Shown: positions 53,878 through 63,595 of the stretch, piece by piece
Position numbering within the stretch: position 1 is the stretch's first letter
Layout of the letters: each line of letters begins with the position of its first letter
Assembly: GCA_001770725.1 (NCBI GenBank)
Contig: MERU01000006.1
Span: 310,001-374,000, forward strand
Origin: Burkholderiales bacterium RIFCSPHIGHO2_01_FULL_63_240
GTDB taxonomy: Bacteria; Pseudomonadota; Gammaproteobacteria; Burkholderiales; Burkholderiaceae_C
Reading direction: 5' to 3'
DNA: 64,000 nucleotides
Translations under genes and position numbers: made by a program
Notes under the pieces: model-generated
What the model was told of the DNA's origin: nothing
Database searches by the model: none
Seen by the model: the letters and a program-made list of their open reading frames with translations, nothing else

Positions 53878-54792
53878 ATGACTGCTGTTTCTCAACCGGT
53901 GAACGCGCTGCCTGCATCGCGCACCATCTCCCCACCCGACGTGGCCGGGGCCACCACCGAGCCCGCATGGGTGCGGCGCCTGCTCATCGGCGTGGCGCTG
54001 GTGTTCCTGTCGCTGTTCCTGTTCGTGCCCCTGGTCACCGTGTTCTTCGAGGCCTTCAAGAAGGGCTGGGATGTCTACCTGGCTGCGGTGACCGACCCCG
54101 ATGCCGTCTCGGCCATCTGGCTGACCCTGACGGCCGCGGCCATCGCCGTGCCGCTGAACCTGGTCTTCGGCGTGTCGGCCGCGTGGGCCATCGCCAAGTT
54201 CGACTTCCGTGGCAAGAGCGTGCTGCTCACGCTGATCGACCTGCCGTTCTCGGTCTCGCCCGTGATCGCGGGGCTGATCTACGTGCTGGTCTTCGGTCTG
54301 CAAGGCTGGTGGGGCGAGTGGCTGATCGCCAATGACCACAAGGTGATCTTCGCGGTGCCCGGCATCGTGCTGGCCACCATCTTCGTGACCTTCCCCTTTG
54401 TGGCGCGCGAGCTGATCCCGCTGATGCAGGCCCAGGGCCAGGAGCAGGAAGAGGCCGCCCGCGTGCTGGGCGCCTCGGGCTGGCAGACCTTCTGGAAAGT
54501 GACCCTGCCCAACGTGAAGTGGGGTCTGCTGTACGGCGTGATCCTGTGCAACGCCCGGGCCATGGGCGAGTTCGGCGCCGTCTCGGTGGTGTCGGGGCAC
54601 ATCCGGGGCCAGACCAACACTTTGCCCCTTCACATCGAGATCCTCTACAACGAGTACCAGTTCGCCGCGTCTTTCGCCGTGGCATCCTTGCTGGCCAGCC
54701 TGGCGTTGGTCACCCTGGTGCTGAAATACATCGTCGAGCGCCGTGTCCAGCAGCAGCTGGCCCAGGCCAAAGACACCGGAGTCCCCGCATGA
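53878..54792 (+). CDS. cysW: Sulfate ABC transporter permease CysW
   Basis: A 304-residue permease partner. The EAA-type loop [30 protein letters not shown] and the family segment [35 protein letters not shown] identify CysW. A nonconserved N-terminal extension of about 30 residues precedes the first helix. Its stop overlaps the cysA start (ATGA). Confidence 0.95.
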   Translation: MTAVSQPVNALPASRTISPPDVAGATTEPAWVRRLLIGVALVFLSLFLFVPLVTVFFEAFKKGWDVYLAAVTDPDAVSAIWLTLTAAAIAVPLNLVFGVSAAWAIAKFDFRGKSVLLTLIDLPFSVSPVIAGLIYVLVFGLQGWWGEWLIANDHKVIFAVPGIVLATIFVTFPFVARELIPLMQAQGQEQEEAARVLGASGWQTFWKVTLPNVKWGLLYGVILCNARAMGEFGAVSVVSGHIRGQTNTLPLHIEILYNEYQFAASFAVASLLASLALVTLVLKYIVERRVQQQLAQAKDTGVPA

Positions 54793-55838
54793 GCATCGAA
54801 GTCAAGAACCTGGTCAAGCGTTTCGGTCAGACGACCGTCTGCGACAACCTCAACCTGCACATCCCTTCCGGCCAACTCGTGGCCCTGTTGGGCCCCTCGG
54901 GCTCGGGCAAGACCTCGCTGCTGCGCATCATCGCGGGCCTGGAAGTGCCCGACGGTGGCGCCGTCTACTTCAATGGCGAAGACACGACCCACGTGGCCGT
55001 GCGCGAGCGCAACGTGGGCTTCGTGTTCCAGCACTACGCGCTGTTCGGCCACATGACCATCTTCGAGAACGTGGCCTTCGGCCTGCGCGTGCGCCCCAAG
55101 GACAGCCGCCCTTCTGAAGAGGCCATCCGATCGAAGGTCACCGAGTTGCTCAAGCTCGTGCAGCTCGACTGGATCGCCGACCGCTACCCGCATCAGCTCT
55201 CCGGTGGCCAGCGTCAGCGCATCGCCCTGGCTCGAGCGCTCGCTGTCGAGCCCAAGGTGCTGCTGCTCGACGAGCCCTTCGGCGCACTCGACGCCAAGGT
55301 CCGAAAAGAGCTGCGTCGCTGGCTGCGCCGCTTGCACGACGAGATGCACATCACCAGCGTGTTCGTGACCCATGACCAGGAAGAGGCCATGGAAGTGGCC
55401 GACCGCATCGTGGTGATGAACCAGGGTCGCATCGAGCAGGAGGGTGCGCCGGACGAGGTCTACGACCACCCCGCCACGCCTTTCGTGTTGCAGTTCCTGG
55501 GCGACGTGAACCTGTTCCATGGCCGCGACCATGCGCCGGGCGCGGTGGGCGAGGGCGCTTCGGCCCAACCCGCCGTGAGCTATGTGCGTCCGCACGAGAT
55601 CCAGGTGCTGGCCCACGCCGAAGAAGGCTCGCTGGCCGCCACCCTGATCGATACGCTGACCGTGGGCCCCAACACGCGCCTGGCCTTCCGCCGCACCGAT
55701 GGCTCGGGCGAGATCGAGGTCGAGCTCAGCCGCGATGAGTACGCGGCCCTGCGCGACTGCGGCGTGCTGCGCGCCGGTCACGACGCGCACCTCAAGCCGC
55801 GCCGCATCCGCCAGTTCGAGTCGGGGGCACGCGCATGA
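54789..55838 (+). CDS. cysA: Sulfate ABC transporter ATP-binding protein
   Basis: A 349-residue ATPase. Walker A is GPSGSGKTS, the Q-loop VFQHYALF, the signature [16 protein letters not shown] and Walker [13 protein letters not shown], followed by the H-loop THD. A TOBE-like C-terminal domain ([13 protein letters not shown]) completes it. It powers the import of sulfate and thiosulfate. Its stop overlaps the regulator gene start by four bases. Confidence 0.97.
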   Translation: MSIEVKNLVKRFGQTTVCDNLNLHIPSGQLVALLGPSGSGKTSLLRIIAGLEVPDGGAVYFNGEDTTHVAVRERNVGFVFQHYALFGHMTIFENVAFGLRVRPKDSRPSEEAIRSKVTELLKLVQLDWIADRYPHQLSGGQRQRIALARALAVEPKVLLLDEPFGALDAKVRKELRRWLRRLHDEMHITSVFVTHDQEEAMEVADRIVVMNQGRIEQEGAPDEVYDHPATPFVLQFLGDVNLFHGRDHAPGAVGEGASAQPAVSYVRPHEIQVLAHAEEGSLAATLIDTLTVGPNTRLAFRRTDGSGEIEVELSRDEYAALRDCGVLRAGHDAHLKPRRIRQFESGARA

Positions 55839-56785
55839 ATTTCCAGCAACTGCGTTCCGTTCGCGAAGCGGCGCGACGTGGCTACAACCTCACAGAGGTG
55901 GCCGCGGCCCTGCACACCTCTCAGCCGGGCGTCAGCCGCCAGATCCGCGAGCTGGAAGACGAGTTGGGCGTGGAGTTGTTCCAGCGCGCTGGCAAGCGCC
56001 TGACGGGGCTGACGCCATCCGGCCAGCAACTGCTGCCGGTGATCGAGCGCCTGCTGCGCGAAGCCGAGAACCTGCGCCAGGCCGCGCGCGATTGCGCTTC
56101 GCACGACACGGGCCCGCTCTCGCTGGCGGCCACCCACTCGCAGGCGCGTTATGCGCTGCCATCGGCCGTGCGCGACTTCCGCCTGCGCTTTCCGAAGGTC
56201 ACGCTCAGCCTGCACCAGGGCTCGCCTCGCCAGGTGGCCCAGATGCTGATCGACGGCGAGGCCGACATCGGCATCGCCACCGAAGCACTTGATCAGTACC
56301 CGCAACTGGTCACGCTGCCTTGCTACACCTGGACGCACAGCGTGGTGGTGCCGCCGGGGCACCCGCTGCTCGACGGGCAGCCGCTGACGCTGGAGCGCCT
56401 GGCCAAGTTCCCGCTGATCACCTACGACGGCGGCTTCACTGGCCGCTCGCACATCGACGAGGCTTTCGCGCGGGAGGGGCTGCAGCCGAGCATCGTGCTG
56501 TCCGCCATGGACGCCGACGTGATCAAGACCTATGTCGAGTTGGGCATGGGCGTGGGCGTGGTGGCGTCCATCGCTTTCGACGAAGACCGCGACCGCAACC
56601 TGCGCGCGCTCGACGCCGGCCACCTCTTCAGCGTCAACATGACCCGCCTGGCTTTCCGCCGCGGGGCCTTCCTGCGCGGCTACGTCTACGGGTTCATCGA
56701 GACCTTTGCCTCGCCGTTGACCCGCGAGATCGTGGAGCAGGCCATTGCCAAGGCCACGGCTGAAGAGGACACATCGGCCGCCTGA
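55835..56785 (+). CDS. CysB/Cbl-type LysR regulator
   Basis: A 316-residue LysR regulator. The N-terminal winged helix ([43 protein letters not shown]) and the effector region with [21 protein letters not shown] are characteristic of CysB, which responds to N-acetylserine and sulfate supply. It is translationally coupled to cysA (ATGA), so the activator lies inside the operon it probably regulates. Distinguishing CysB from Cbl needs comparison. Confidence 0.92.
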   Translation: MNFQQLRSVREAARRGYNLTEVAAALHTSQPGVSRQIRELEDELGVELFQRAGKRLTGLTPSGQQLLPVIERLLREAENLRQAARDCASHDTGPLSLAATHSQARYALPSAVRDFRLRFPKVTLSLHQGSPRQVAQMLIDGEADIGIATEALDQYPQLVTLPCYTWTHSVVVPPGHPLLDGQPLTLERLAKFPLITYDGGFTGRSHIDEAFAREGLQPSIVLSAMDADVIKTYVELGMGVGVVASIAFDEDRDRNLRALDAGHLFSVNMTRLAFRRGAFLRGYVYGFIETFASPLTREIVEQAIAKATAEEDTSAA

Positions 56786-56792
56786 TCGCTGT

Positions 56793-56806
56793 TTGATCCA
56801 CATCAA
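56793..56806. promoter_or_regulatory. FNR/Anr-type box upstream of nifA
   Basis: TTGATCCACATCAA is an exact match to the FNR consensus TTGAT-N4-ATCAA; adding one base on each side keeps the symmetry. It lies eight bases after the LysR gene stop and about 145 bases before the nifA start. It could activate nifA under low oxygen. A short hairpin, GCCTGG/CCAGGC (56838-56855), lies between. Confidence 0.65.
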
Positions 56807-56949
56807 ATGCCGCAGGCGTGGAGCTTGCACGCAGCCTGCCTGGACACCGCCAGGCTTGGCTCGCGTGCACCAGCGTCGATCACAAGTCGCCGCAGATCGG
56901 GGCATCGCGGGGGGTGGTGAACACCCACCCACCACGCGAGGACCGACCC

Positions 56950-58587
56950 ATGGGCAGCACGCACCACGAACGCGCCAGCATCGAGCTGCTGACGATCTAC
57001 CAGGTCAGCAAGATCCTGGGCGGCTCCCTGGACATCCACAAAACGTTCCGAGAGGCCATCAACACGCTGGTCTCGATGATGGGGTGGCGTCGCAGCGCGG
57101 TCGTGCTGTCGTCCGATGATGGCAGCCTGGTGGGCCTGTGCGCCGTGGGCCTGTCCAGCGAGGAATCCCAGCGGCTTCAGTTCGCTCCGGGTGAGGGCAT
57201 CGTCGGTCGGGTGTTCGCCGCAGGTGTGCCCATGGTGGTGCCCGACATCGGCCGCGAGCCGATGTTCCTCAACCGAACGGGTGCAGCAGACCAGTCGCCC
57301 AACGAGACGGTGGCCTACATCGCCACGCCGATCAAGGCCGACCGCCGCATCCTGGGCGTGCTGACCATGGACCGGGTGGTCACGGATCGGACCGGCTCGT
57401 TCGACGAAGATGCGCGGCTGCTGGCCATGGTGGCGAGCCTGCTGGGCCAGAACCTGCTGCTGCACCGGGCTGTGAGCTTCGAGCACGACCGCATGGTCGA
57501 TGAAACCAGGCGCCTGACCAAGGCGCTCAAGCCCGTCTACCAGCTCGACCAGGTCATCGGGCAGTCTGGGCGCATGCAGCAGGTGTTCGCCGAGGTGCAC
57601 CAGGTGGCGCCGGCGCGAACCACCGTGCTGTTGCGCGGCGAAAGCGGCACCGGCAAGGAGGTGATCGCGCGCGCCATCCACAACCTGTCGCCACGCAAGG
57701 ACCAGCCCTTCATCCGCGTCAACTGCGCAGCGCTGACCGAGTCGCTGCTCGAGTCGGAGCTCTTCGGTCACGAGAAGGGGGCCTTCACGGGGGCCATGGG
57801 CACGCGCAAGGGGCGCTTCGAGATGGCCCACGGCGGCACCCTTTTCCTTGACGAGATCGGCGACATCTCCGCCTCTTTTCAAGCCAAGCTGCTGCGGGTG
57901 CTGCAGGAGCGCGAGTTCGAGCGTGTGGGGGGCAGCCAGCCCATCCGCGTGGACGTTCGCCTGGTGCTGGCCACCAACCGCAACCTCGAGAAGATGGTGG
58001 CGTCGGGCGAGTTCCGCGCCGACCTGTACTACCGCATCAACGTGGTCAGTGTCTTCCTGCCACCGCTGCGCGAGCGCCGCGAAGACATCCCGCTGATGGT
58101 CGAGTACTTCCTCAACCGGTTCAACCGCGAGAACCAGCGCCAGATCCGCGTGACGCCGCAGGCGCTGAGGGTGCTGACCTCGTGCTACTGGCCGGGCAAT
58201 GTGCGCGAGCTGGAGAACTGCGTCGAGCGCACGGCCACGATGGCCCTGAGCGAGGCGCTCACCGACCTGAGCTTTCCCTGCCACGACAACCGCTGCCTGA
58301 CGCAGGTGCTCCATCACATCGAACGCGAAGACGCGGTGAGGCCCGCGCGCCCGGTGCGCATCCCCATCGAGGAGGTGCCCATGGGGCGAGGTGCTGAAGA
58401 CTCCCTGGTTGAGCCGGATGCCGCGGCCGTTGAGGGGGACAAGCCCGAGGGCGAGCGCGAACGCCTGATCTGGGCCATGGAGCGTTGTGGCTGGGTGCAG
58501 GCCAAGGCGGCGCGACTGCTCAACATCACCCCCAGGCAGATGGGCTATGCGCTGCAGAAGCATCGCATCGAGGTGCGCAAGTTCTGA
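56950..58587 (+). CDS. nifA: Nif-specific sigma-54 activator NifA
   Basis: A 545-residue enhancer-binding protein that switches on nif promoters. A GAF domain (about residues 20-175) precedes the AAA+ domain, with Walker A GESGTGKE near 230, GAFTGA near 277 and a sigma-54 contact loop. Cysteines at about 412, 424, 444 and 449 fit C-X11-C-X19-C-X4-C exactly, the mark of oxygen-sensitive NifA. The helix-turn-helix is at the C-terminus ([21 protein letters not shown]). The ATG at 56950 gives the typical start; the frame runs further back. Targets likely include nifQ and nifB here. Confidence 0.97.
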   Translation: MGSTHHERASIELLTIYQVSKILGGSLDIHKTFREAINTLVSMMGWRRSAVVLSSDDGSLVGLCAVGLSSEESQRLQFAPGEGIVGRVFAAGVPMVVPDIGREPMFLNRTGAADQSPNETVAYIATPIKADRRILGVLTMDRVVTDRTGSFDEDARLLAMVASLLGQNLLLHRAVSFEHDRMVDETRRLTKALKPVYQLDQVIGQSGRMQQVFAEVHQVAPARTTVLLRGESGTGKEVIARAIHNLSPRKDQPFIRVNCAALTESLLESELFGHEKGAFTGAMGTRKGRFEMAHGGTLFLDEIGDISASFQAKLLRVLQEREFERVGGSQPIRVDVRLVLATNRNLEKMVASGEFRADLYYRINVVSVFLPPLRERREDIPLMVEYFLNRFNRENQRQIRVTPQALRVLTSCYWPGNVRELENCVERTATMALSEALTDLSFPCHDNRCLTQVLHHIEREDAVRPARPVRIPIEEVPMGRGAEDSLVEPDAAAVEGDKPEGERERLIWAMERCGWVQAKAARLLNITPRQMGYALQKHRIEVRKF

Positions 58588-58605
58588 GGCGCGCGCGACC
58601 CAGCT

Positions 58606-58947
58606 TCACTCCGGCCCGAAACACAGGGCCTGGTCGTCGCAGGTCTCGCAGTGCGGTGACTTGCAGATGAGCACCTGCGCCCGCTCGCAAAGCAGTCGGT
58701 AGAAGAACTTCTTCCAGCGCATGTTGGCGTGGTTGAGCGCCTTCAGGCGAGGGAAGTGCCTTTGCATCAAGCCCTGCAGCTCGTCCCGGCTGCGCAGGCC
58801 CAGGTCTTCCCACAGGTGGTTGGGCTGCATGGCCGCCTGGGCCATGTGGTCGATCAGCCCGGACGGTGGCGGGTCCTGGTCGCAGGCGAACTCACGCAGC
58901 AAGAGCGCGAGGTCGGCGATCTCTTCGTCGAGGCAGGCGGTGTCCAT
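58606..58947 (-). CDS. nifQ: NifQ-like protein, short form
   Basis: A 113-residue protein matching the C-terminal half of NifQ, which supplies molybdenum for the nitrogenase cofactor. The end reads MRWKKFFYRLLCER followed by C-X4-C-X2-C-X5-C (CKSPHCETCDDQALC), the NifQ cluster motif. Known NifQ proteins are about 165-240 residues, so 50 or more N-terminal residues are missing; no frame extends it beyond the ATG at 58947 with NifQ-like sequence. A sigma-54 promoter lies 37 bases upstream. It is convergent with nifA. Confidence 0.85.
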   Translation of the reverse strand: MDTACLDEEIADLALLLREFACDQDPPPSGLIDHMAQAAMQPNHLWEDLGLRSRDELQGLMQRHFPRLKALNHANMRWKKFFYRLLCERAQVLICKSPHCETCDDQALCFGPE

Positions 58948-58983
58948 GGTGGCTCCCTGGTGAAACAAGGGGTGATCGGGCTT

Positions 58984-58999
58984 TGCAGAAGGTGTGCCA
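58984..58999 (-). promoter_or_regulatory. Sigma-54 promoter of nifQ
   Basis: On the minus strand TGGCACACCTTCTGCA carries GG and GC exactly ten bases apart, matching the -24/-12 consensus. Transcription should start near 58973, giving a leader of about 26 bases. The NifA site at 59051-59066 lies about 60 bases upstream. Confidence 0.7.
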
Positions 59000-59050
59000 T
59001 GCGGCGCCAACCTGCAGCGGAGCGCGCGTGCGTGCGGCCGCTGTCGGCTT

Positions 59051-59066
59051 TGTCAGGGTTTCGACA
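59051..59066. promoter_or_regulatory. NifA upstream activator sequence
   Basis: TGTCAGGGTTTCGACA fits TGT-N10-ACA. It lies about 116 bases before the nifB -24 element and about 60 bases from the nifQ -24 element, so one site may serve both divergent promoters. I saw no second full copy in the gap. Confidence 0.65.
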
Positions 59067-59173
59067 GCCCGTCGTCGCGAGGCTGCGACAAACCTCACCA
59101 CATGCGCACGATGAAAACGGTTCAGATGGACTTTTGCCCAGTGTTCATCGGTGTTCCAAGGCGATGAAAGGGG

Positions 59174-59189
59174 TGGCACGGATCTGGCA
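59174..59189 (+). promoter_or_regulatory. Sigma-54 promoter of nifB
   Basis: TGGCACGGATCTGGCA has GG (59175-59176) and GC (59187-59188) ten bases apart, matching the -24/-12 pattern, with a full TGGCACG first block. Transcription would begin near 59200, about 52 bases before the nifB start. Confidence 0.75.
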
Positions 59190-59251
59190 AACCCGGCATC
59201 GGACACACCCCTCACCCGCTGCCACCCCCCACCTCTCGCCGGGAGAAGCCC

Positions 59252-60835
59252 ATGGAACCTTCCTCACTCGCCGCCAAGGCCTTCATCGGGATCGGTCAGA
59301 TCCGACCCCTTGGCGCACCAGCGCCCGCAGCCGATTCGGCTGGCGGATGCGGCACCACCGGCGGCAGCGGCAAGGCCAGCTGCGGCTCATCGGGCGGCCC
59401 CGACGACATGCCCCCGGAGATCTGGGAGAAGGTCAAGAACCACCCCTGCTACTCCGAAGAAGCCCACCACCACTACGCCCGCATGCACGTGGCCGTGGCC
59501 CCGGCCTGCAACATCCAGTGCCACTACTGCAACCGCAAGTACGACTGCTCCAACGAGTCGCGCCCTGGCGTGGTCTCGCAAAAGCTCACGCCCGACCAGG
59601 CCGTCAAGAAGGTGCTGGCCGTGGCCAGCGAGATCCCGCAGATGACGGTGCTGGGCATCGCCGGACCGGGCGACTCGCTTGCCAACCCGGCCAAGACCTT
59701 CGAAACCTTCCGCCGCCTGCAAGAAGAGGCCCCTGACATCAAGCTCTGCCTGTCCACCAACGGCCTGGCTCTGCCCGATTACGTCGACGAGATCTGCCAG
59801 TACAACATCGACCACGTCACCATCACCATCAACATGGTGGACCCTGCCGTGGGCGAGAAGATCTACCCCTGGATCTTCTGGGACCACCGCCGCGTGACCG
59901 GCTACGAAGCCGCCAGGATCCTGCACGAGCGGCAGATGCTGGGCCTGGAGATGCTGACCGCGCGGGGCGTGCTCACCAAGGTCAACTCGGTGCTGATCCC
60001 CGGTGTCAACGACGAGCACCTCATCGAGGTCAACCGCGAGGTCAAGAAGCGCGGGGCCTTCCTGCACAACATCATGCCGCTCATCAGCGAGGCCGAGCAT
60101 GGCACCCACTACGGTTTGACCGGCCAGCGTGGCCCGTCGGCCCAGGAGCTCAAGGCCGTGCAGGACGCCTGCTCGGGCGGCGCCAACCTGATGCGCCATT
60201 GCCGCCAGTGCCGCGCCGACGCGGTGGGCCTGCTCGGTGAAGACCGCAGCGAAGAGTTCACCCTCGACAAGATCGAGGAGATGGAGGTGGTCTACGACCT
60301 CGACAAGCGCCGTGCCTACCAGGACCAGGTCGAGACCGAGCGCCAGGCTCAGCACGCCGCCAAGCAGGAGGCGCTGGCTGCCCAAGGTGAGATCGCCGGT
60401 GTTGATCCGGACATGAAGGTGCTGGTGGCCGTGGCCACCGAAGGCCAGGGCCGCGTCAACCAGCACTTTGGCCACGCCACCGAGTTCCAGATTTTCGAGG
60501 TCTCGGCCGCTCAGGCGCTGTTCGTCGGTCACCGTCGCGTGGACCTTTACTGCCAGGGCGGTTATGGCGAAGACGAGCAACTGCCTTCCATCGTCAACGC
60601 CATCAACGACTGCCACGCGGTGCTGGTCTCCAAGATCGGCGCCTGCCCGCGTGACGAGCTGACGGCGGCCGGCATCGAGCCGGTGGACGCCTACGCCCAC
60701 GAGTTCATCGAGAAGGCCGCCTTGAGCTGGTTCGCTGGCTACCGCGAGCGCGTGCAGCGCGGCGAGATCGCGCACCAGCCCAGGGGCGACGCCTCCATCC
60801 GCCAGGGCGCCTTCACCGCCGAGGCGGCGGCCTGA
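59252..60835 (+). CDS. nifB: FeMo-cofactor core synthase NifB
   Basis: A 527-residue radical-SAM protein making the [8Fe-9S-C] NifB-co. The SAM cluster motif is [15 protein letters not shown] (C-X3-C-X2-C) near residues 85-100; further cluster ligands lie in the C-terminal [10 protein letters not shown] region. The tail from about residue 385 is a NifX-like cofactor-binding domain ([29 protein letters not shown]). The N-terminus has an extra Gly/Ser/Cys-rich stretch ([17 protein letters not shown]). It heads the downstream accessory operon, and its start has GGGAGAA upstream. Confidence 0.97.
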   Translation: MEPSSLAAKAFIGIGQIRPLGAPAPAADSAGGCGTTGGSGKASCGSSGGPDDMPPEIWEKVKNHPCYSEEAHHHYARMHVAVAPACNIQCHYCNRKYDCSNESRPGVVSQKLTPDQAVKKVLAVASEIPQMTVLGIAGPGDSLANPAKTFETFRRLQEEAPDIKLCLSTNGLALPDYVDEICQYNIDHVTITINMVDPAVGEKIYPWIFWDHRRVTGYEAARILHERQMLGLEMLTARGVLTKVNSVLIPGVNDEHLIEVNREVKKRGAFLHNIMPLISEAEHGTHYGLTGQRGPSAQELKAVQDACSGGANLMRHCRQCRADAVGLLGEDRSEEFTLDKIEEMEVVYDLDKRRAYQDQVETERQAQHAAKQEALAAQGEIAGVDPDMKVLVAVATEGQGRVNQHFGHATEFQIFEVSAAQALFVGHRRVDLYCQGGYGEDEQLPSIVNAINDCHAVLVSKIGACPRDELTAAGIEPVDAYAHEFIEKAALSWFAGYRERVQRGEIAHQPRGDASIRQGAFTAEAAA

Positions 60836-60863
60836 CCCATCCCCCCACCACAGGAGAAGCACC

Positions 60864-61058
60864 ATGCCCCTGAAGATCATCGCCTCCACCTGCACGGGCT
60901 GCTCGGCTTGCGAGCCTGAATGCCCGAACGTCGCCATCAGTGAAAAGGGCGGCACGTTCAAGATCGACCCCAACAAGTGCACCGAATGCGAGGGGCAGTT
61001 CGACTCGCCACAGTGTGTGGCGGTCTGCCCGGTCGATGGCTGCATCGTCAAGGTCTGA
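60864..61058 (+). CDS. fdxN: Nif-associated 2[4Fe-4S] ferredoxin
   Basis: A 64-residue ferredoxin. First cluster: C-X2-C-X2-C-X3-C ([11 protein letters not shown]); second: [14 protein letters not shown]3-C, with an eight-residue insertion between the second and third ligands, the form found in nif-linked FdxN and VnfF. It probably donates electrons to NifB chemistry. It lies 28 bases after nifB with a strong ribosome site (AGGAG). Confidence 0.93.
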   Translation: MPLKIIASTCTGCSACEPECPNVAISEKGGTFKIDPNKCTECEGQFDSPQCVAVCPVDGCIVKV

Positions 61059-61068
61059 AGGAGAGAAC

Positions 61069-61473
61069 ATGTCCATCGAAATGACGGTGACCCCCGCGGC
61101 CGAACGCTTCATGAAGCGCATGGTCCGCTTCTCCGGCCTGCCTGAGGGTTCGGGCTTTCGCCTGGTGGTGAGCGCCGGCGGTTGCTCGGGCTACAACAGC
61201 GAGTTCTCGGTCGAGGCCCAGCCCCAGGCGGGCGACCAGACCGTGCTGGTGCAGGGCCTGAAGGTCTTCCTGCCTGCCGAGTCGCGCCTGATGCTGCAAG
61301 GCGTGACGGTGGATTTCGCCGACACGCCCACGCAGTCGGGTCTGACCTTCTTCAACCCGAACGCGGGTTCGTGCGCTTGCAGCAGCAGCGAGGGCTCCTC
61401 GGCCAAGGCGCCGGGCGTGGCCTCGGTGTCGCTGGGATCGATCAAGGTGGGCGGGCGCCCGCACGCGCATTGA
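61069..61473 (+). CDS. IscA/HesB-type Fe-S carrier
   Basis: A 134-residue A-type carrier. The domain begins MSIEMTVTPAAERFMKRM and has GFRLVVSAGGCSGYNSEF with the first Cys and the paired NAGSCAC motif near residue 105. The last 30 residues (Ser/Gly-rich, ending GGRPHAH) are an added tail. It probably hands Fe-S clusters to nitrogenase assembly, and lies ten bases after the ferredoxin gene. Confidence 0.92.
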   Translation: MSIEMTVTPAAERFMKRMVRFSGLPEGSGFRLVVSAGGCSGYNSEFSVEAQPQAGDQTVLVQGLKVFLPAESRLMLQGVTVDFADTPTQSGLTFFNPNAGSCACSSSEGSSAKAPGVASVSLGSIKVGGRPHAH

Positions 61474-61508
61474 TCGACCGGACGTCAGCGCCGCAAGTGA
61501 AACACGCC

Positions 61509-62114
61509 ATGCCTGCCACCGCCATCCATGCGAGCCAGGACGACCCCTGGGGCGGCTTCGACGCCGCCGTGCTGGGAGGGGGGCTGTCTCCCGAGGCGCA
61601 GGACCTCATCGCCCGAGCGGGGGCCTGTCGTCAGGACGTGGTGCAGGCCAGTGCGCTGCTCGACGAGGCCGAGGCCCTGGCGCCGGATCACCCGGCGGTG
61701 CTGATCGCGCGCTACCGATTTCACTTCTATGGGCACCGCCTTCAGCAGGCGCGCGCCATCGCCGCCCAGGCCTTGAAGCTGGCCAGGCGGGCCTTGCGCA
61801 GAGAAATGGTGGGCCAGGTCGATGTCTCGCCCTTGCCCAGCGACGAGCAGGTCCGCTTCGACGCGGCCGTGCGCTTTTATCTCTTCAGCCTCAAGGGCCA
61901 TGCCTACCTGTGCCTGCGCCTGGGCGACATCGGCGAAGGCAGGCTGGCGCTCGATGAGCTGCGCCGGCTCGACCCGAACGACCGGCTGGGGGGCAGCCTG
62001 CTGGCCGAGATGCTTCAGCGAGCCGATGCGCGCGGGGCACCTGACGAAGACGAGGACAGCGACGCTCAGCCAGAGCCAGGCCACCCGCATCGCCGAGGAT
62101 GGGGGGCCGCATGA
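61509..62114 (+). CDS. Nif-cluster TPR-like protein
   Basis: A 201-residue soluble protein of helical hairpins: DEAEALAPDHPAVLIARYRFHFYGHRLQQARAIA, then VRFYLFSLKGHAYLCLRLGDIGEGRLALDELRRLDPNDRLG, which looks like tetratricopeptide repeats. The acidic tail ends in Arg-rich RRGWGAA. No enzymatic motif is seen; an assembly or scaffold role in nif maturation is inferred from position. A GTG at 61497 is an alternative start. The stop overlaps the LRV gene start by four bases. Confidence 0.8.
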   Translation: MPATAIHASQDDPWGGFDAAVLGGGLSPEAQDLIARAGACRQDVVQASALLDEAEALAPDHPAVLIARYRFHFYGHRLQQARAIAAQALKLARRALRREMVGQVDVSPLPSDEQVRFDAAVRFYLFSLKGHAYLCLRLGDIGEGRLALDELRRLDPNDRLGGSLLAEMLQRADARGAPDEDEDSDAQPEPGHPHRRGWGAA

Positions 62115-62899
62115 TCGACCCGAAGGACATCGACATCCCGCCGCTGAGCTGGCAAGGCACGCCACTCGATTGCGAACAATGCGTGCACCGGGGCTTGCGA
62201 GCGCGCGACGGCTGCGAGATCGGCCACGCCTGTGTGGAAGACGCCTATGCGCGTCGCATTGACCGCTTCATGCGCTGGCACCCGGAGCTGGCCAACGAGC
62301 TCACCCGCCACCCGCATTTCGAGGTGCGCGCCATCGCGGCCAGGCATGCCGATGTGTTCGCGGTTCAGCGCCTGGCCAACGATCCGGACGAGACCGTTCG
62401 CCTGCAGGTGGCGTTGCGCTTGCCGCCGCACCGCCTGCAGGCCCTGATGCACGACCCCCATCGCGAGGTCAGGTTGCGCGTGGCCCACCGCCTGCCCACC
62501 GAAGCCCTGTCCGATCTCATCGCCGATGCCGACTACGGCGTGCGCCTCGTGGTGGCCCGCCGCCTGCCCCTGGCCTTGCTGAGTCAGCTGGCCGATGACC
62601 CCGATGCGCAAGTGCGTGGCGCGGTGGCCGAGCGGCTGGAGATGCCTGCGCTGTGGCGCCTGGCCACCGACCCCGCCGAATCCGTGCGGCGCGTGGTCGC
62701 CCGGCGTGCACCGACCGGGCTGCTCGGGGCCCTGGCCAGCGACGCGGACCTGCTGGTGCGCTGGGAGGTGGCACAGCGCGCGTGCGTCGATGTGCTGCAT
62801 CGCCTCTCTCAGGACCCGGCTGCGGAGATCCGCGAGCTCGCCCTGCAGCGGCTGCTCGAAGGCGACACCCCGGCTGACGTGGAGGCAAAGCATGGCTGA
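62111..62899 (+). CDS. LRV Fe-S protein (4Fe4S-leucine-rich repeat variant)
   Basis: A 262-residue protein. The N-terminus holds a cluster motif C-X2-C-X10-C-X5-C (CEQCVHRGLRARDGCEIGHAC), followed by eight or so short repeats of the form P-hydrophobic-R-x-A-V-A-x-R-L-P (e.g. VRLQVALRLPPHRLQALMHDP) typical of LRV domains. Known family members occur only near nif genes and carry a [4Fe-4S] cluster; the role is unproven. The ATG at 62111 sits on the preceding stop. Confidence 0.88.
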   Translation: MIDPKDIDIPPLSWQGTPLDCEQCVHRGLRARDGCEIGHACVEDAYARRIDRFMRWHPELANELTRHPHFEVRAIAARHADVFAVQRLANDPDETVRLQVALRLPPHRLQALMHDPHREVRLRVAHRLPTEALSDLIADADYGVRLVVARRLPLALLSQLADDPDAQVRGAVAERLEMPALWRLATDPAESVRRVVARRAPTGLLGALASDADLLVRWEVAQRACVDVLHRLSQDPAAEIRELALQRLLEGDTPADVEAKHG

Positions 62900-63227
62900 C
62901 ATCAACCGCGACGACGACGTCATCGAGATCGCCCACCCGCCGCGCTTTCAGTATGGTGAGCGGGTGGTCAGCCGAACCCTGGTGCGCAACGACGGCACCT
63001 TCAATGGCAAGGACATCGGCGAGGTGCTCGTCAGCAAGGGCGAGATCGGCTACGTGGTCTCCATCGGCACCTTCCTGCAGCAGTTCTACATCTATGCCGT
63101 CGAGTTCAACGACAGCGGCCACCGCGTCGGCATGCGGGCCAAGGAGCTGATGACGCTGGACAACCTGCCCGAAGACATCCTGGCTCAGCTCGGCGAGAAG
63201 GCCGACCGGTTGCAGAGCCTGCGCTGA
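62892..63227 (+). CDS. nifZ: NifZ
   Basis: A 111-residue NifZ, required for maturation of the nitrogenase P-cluster. Typical blocks are PPRFQYGERVVSRTLVRNDGTF, ILVSKGEIGYVVSIGTFLQQFYIYAVEF with the glycine pattern (G-E-I-G-Y-V) and KELMTLDNLPED. The start ATG overlaps the LRV gene by eight bases. Confidence 0.93.
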   Translation: MADINRDDDVIEIAHPPRFQYGERVVSRTLVRNDGTFNGKDIGEVLVSKGEIGYVVSIGTFLQQFYIYAVEFNDSGHRVGMRAKELMTLDNLPEDILAQLGEKADRLQSLR

Positions 63228-63238
63228 AAGGAACCGAG

Positions 63239-63595
63239 ATGGACCACGACACCCCCGCCACCCTCCGGCCCGAGCTGCCCCAGCCGCTTGAACTGCCCCC
63301 AGGCATCGCGCCCGTTGAAGGGCCGGCCTACCAATGGGGCCAGTGCGTGGTCGCGCTCGGCGACCTGGTCAACGATGGCAGCTTCCCGGATGTGCCCGAT
63401 GGCGCCGTGCTGGTCGACGTGGGCAGCGAAGGCGAGGTCGTCCAGGTCGGCGTTCACGAGGCCAGCCAGCTGCCGGTCTACATGGTGGACTTCGCAGGTC
63501 GCGTGGTGGGCTGTGCAGAAGGCGAAATCATGCTGGCGATGGAGCTGCATGACCTGGCCAGGCAAGCCCGGCCTTCGCTGGGAGCGCAGCCGTGA
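63239..63595 (+). CDS. Second NifZ-like protein
   Basis: A 118-residue protein of the NifZ superfamily: YQWGQCVVALGDLVNDGSF, GAVLVDVGSEGEVVQVG and LPVYMVDFAGRVVGCAEGEIML follow the same strand-turn order as the first copy, but it is clearly divergent. Two NifZ-type domains are fused in some species; here they are separate adjacent genes 11 bases apart. Function beyond NifZ-like is inferred. Confidence 0.82.
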   Translation: MDHDTPATLRPELPQPLELPPGIAPVEGPAYQWGQCVVALGDLVNDGSFPDVPDGAVLVDVGSEGEVVQVGVHEASQLPVYMVDFAGRVVGCAEGEIMLAMELHDLARQARPSLGAQP

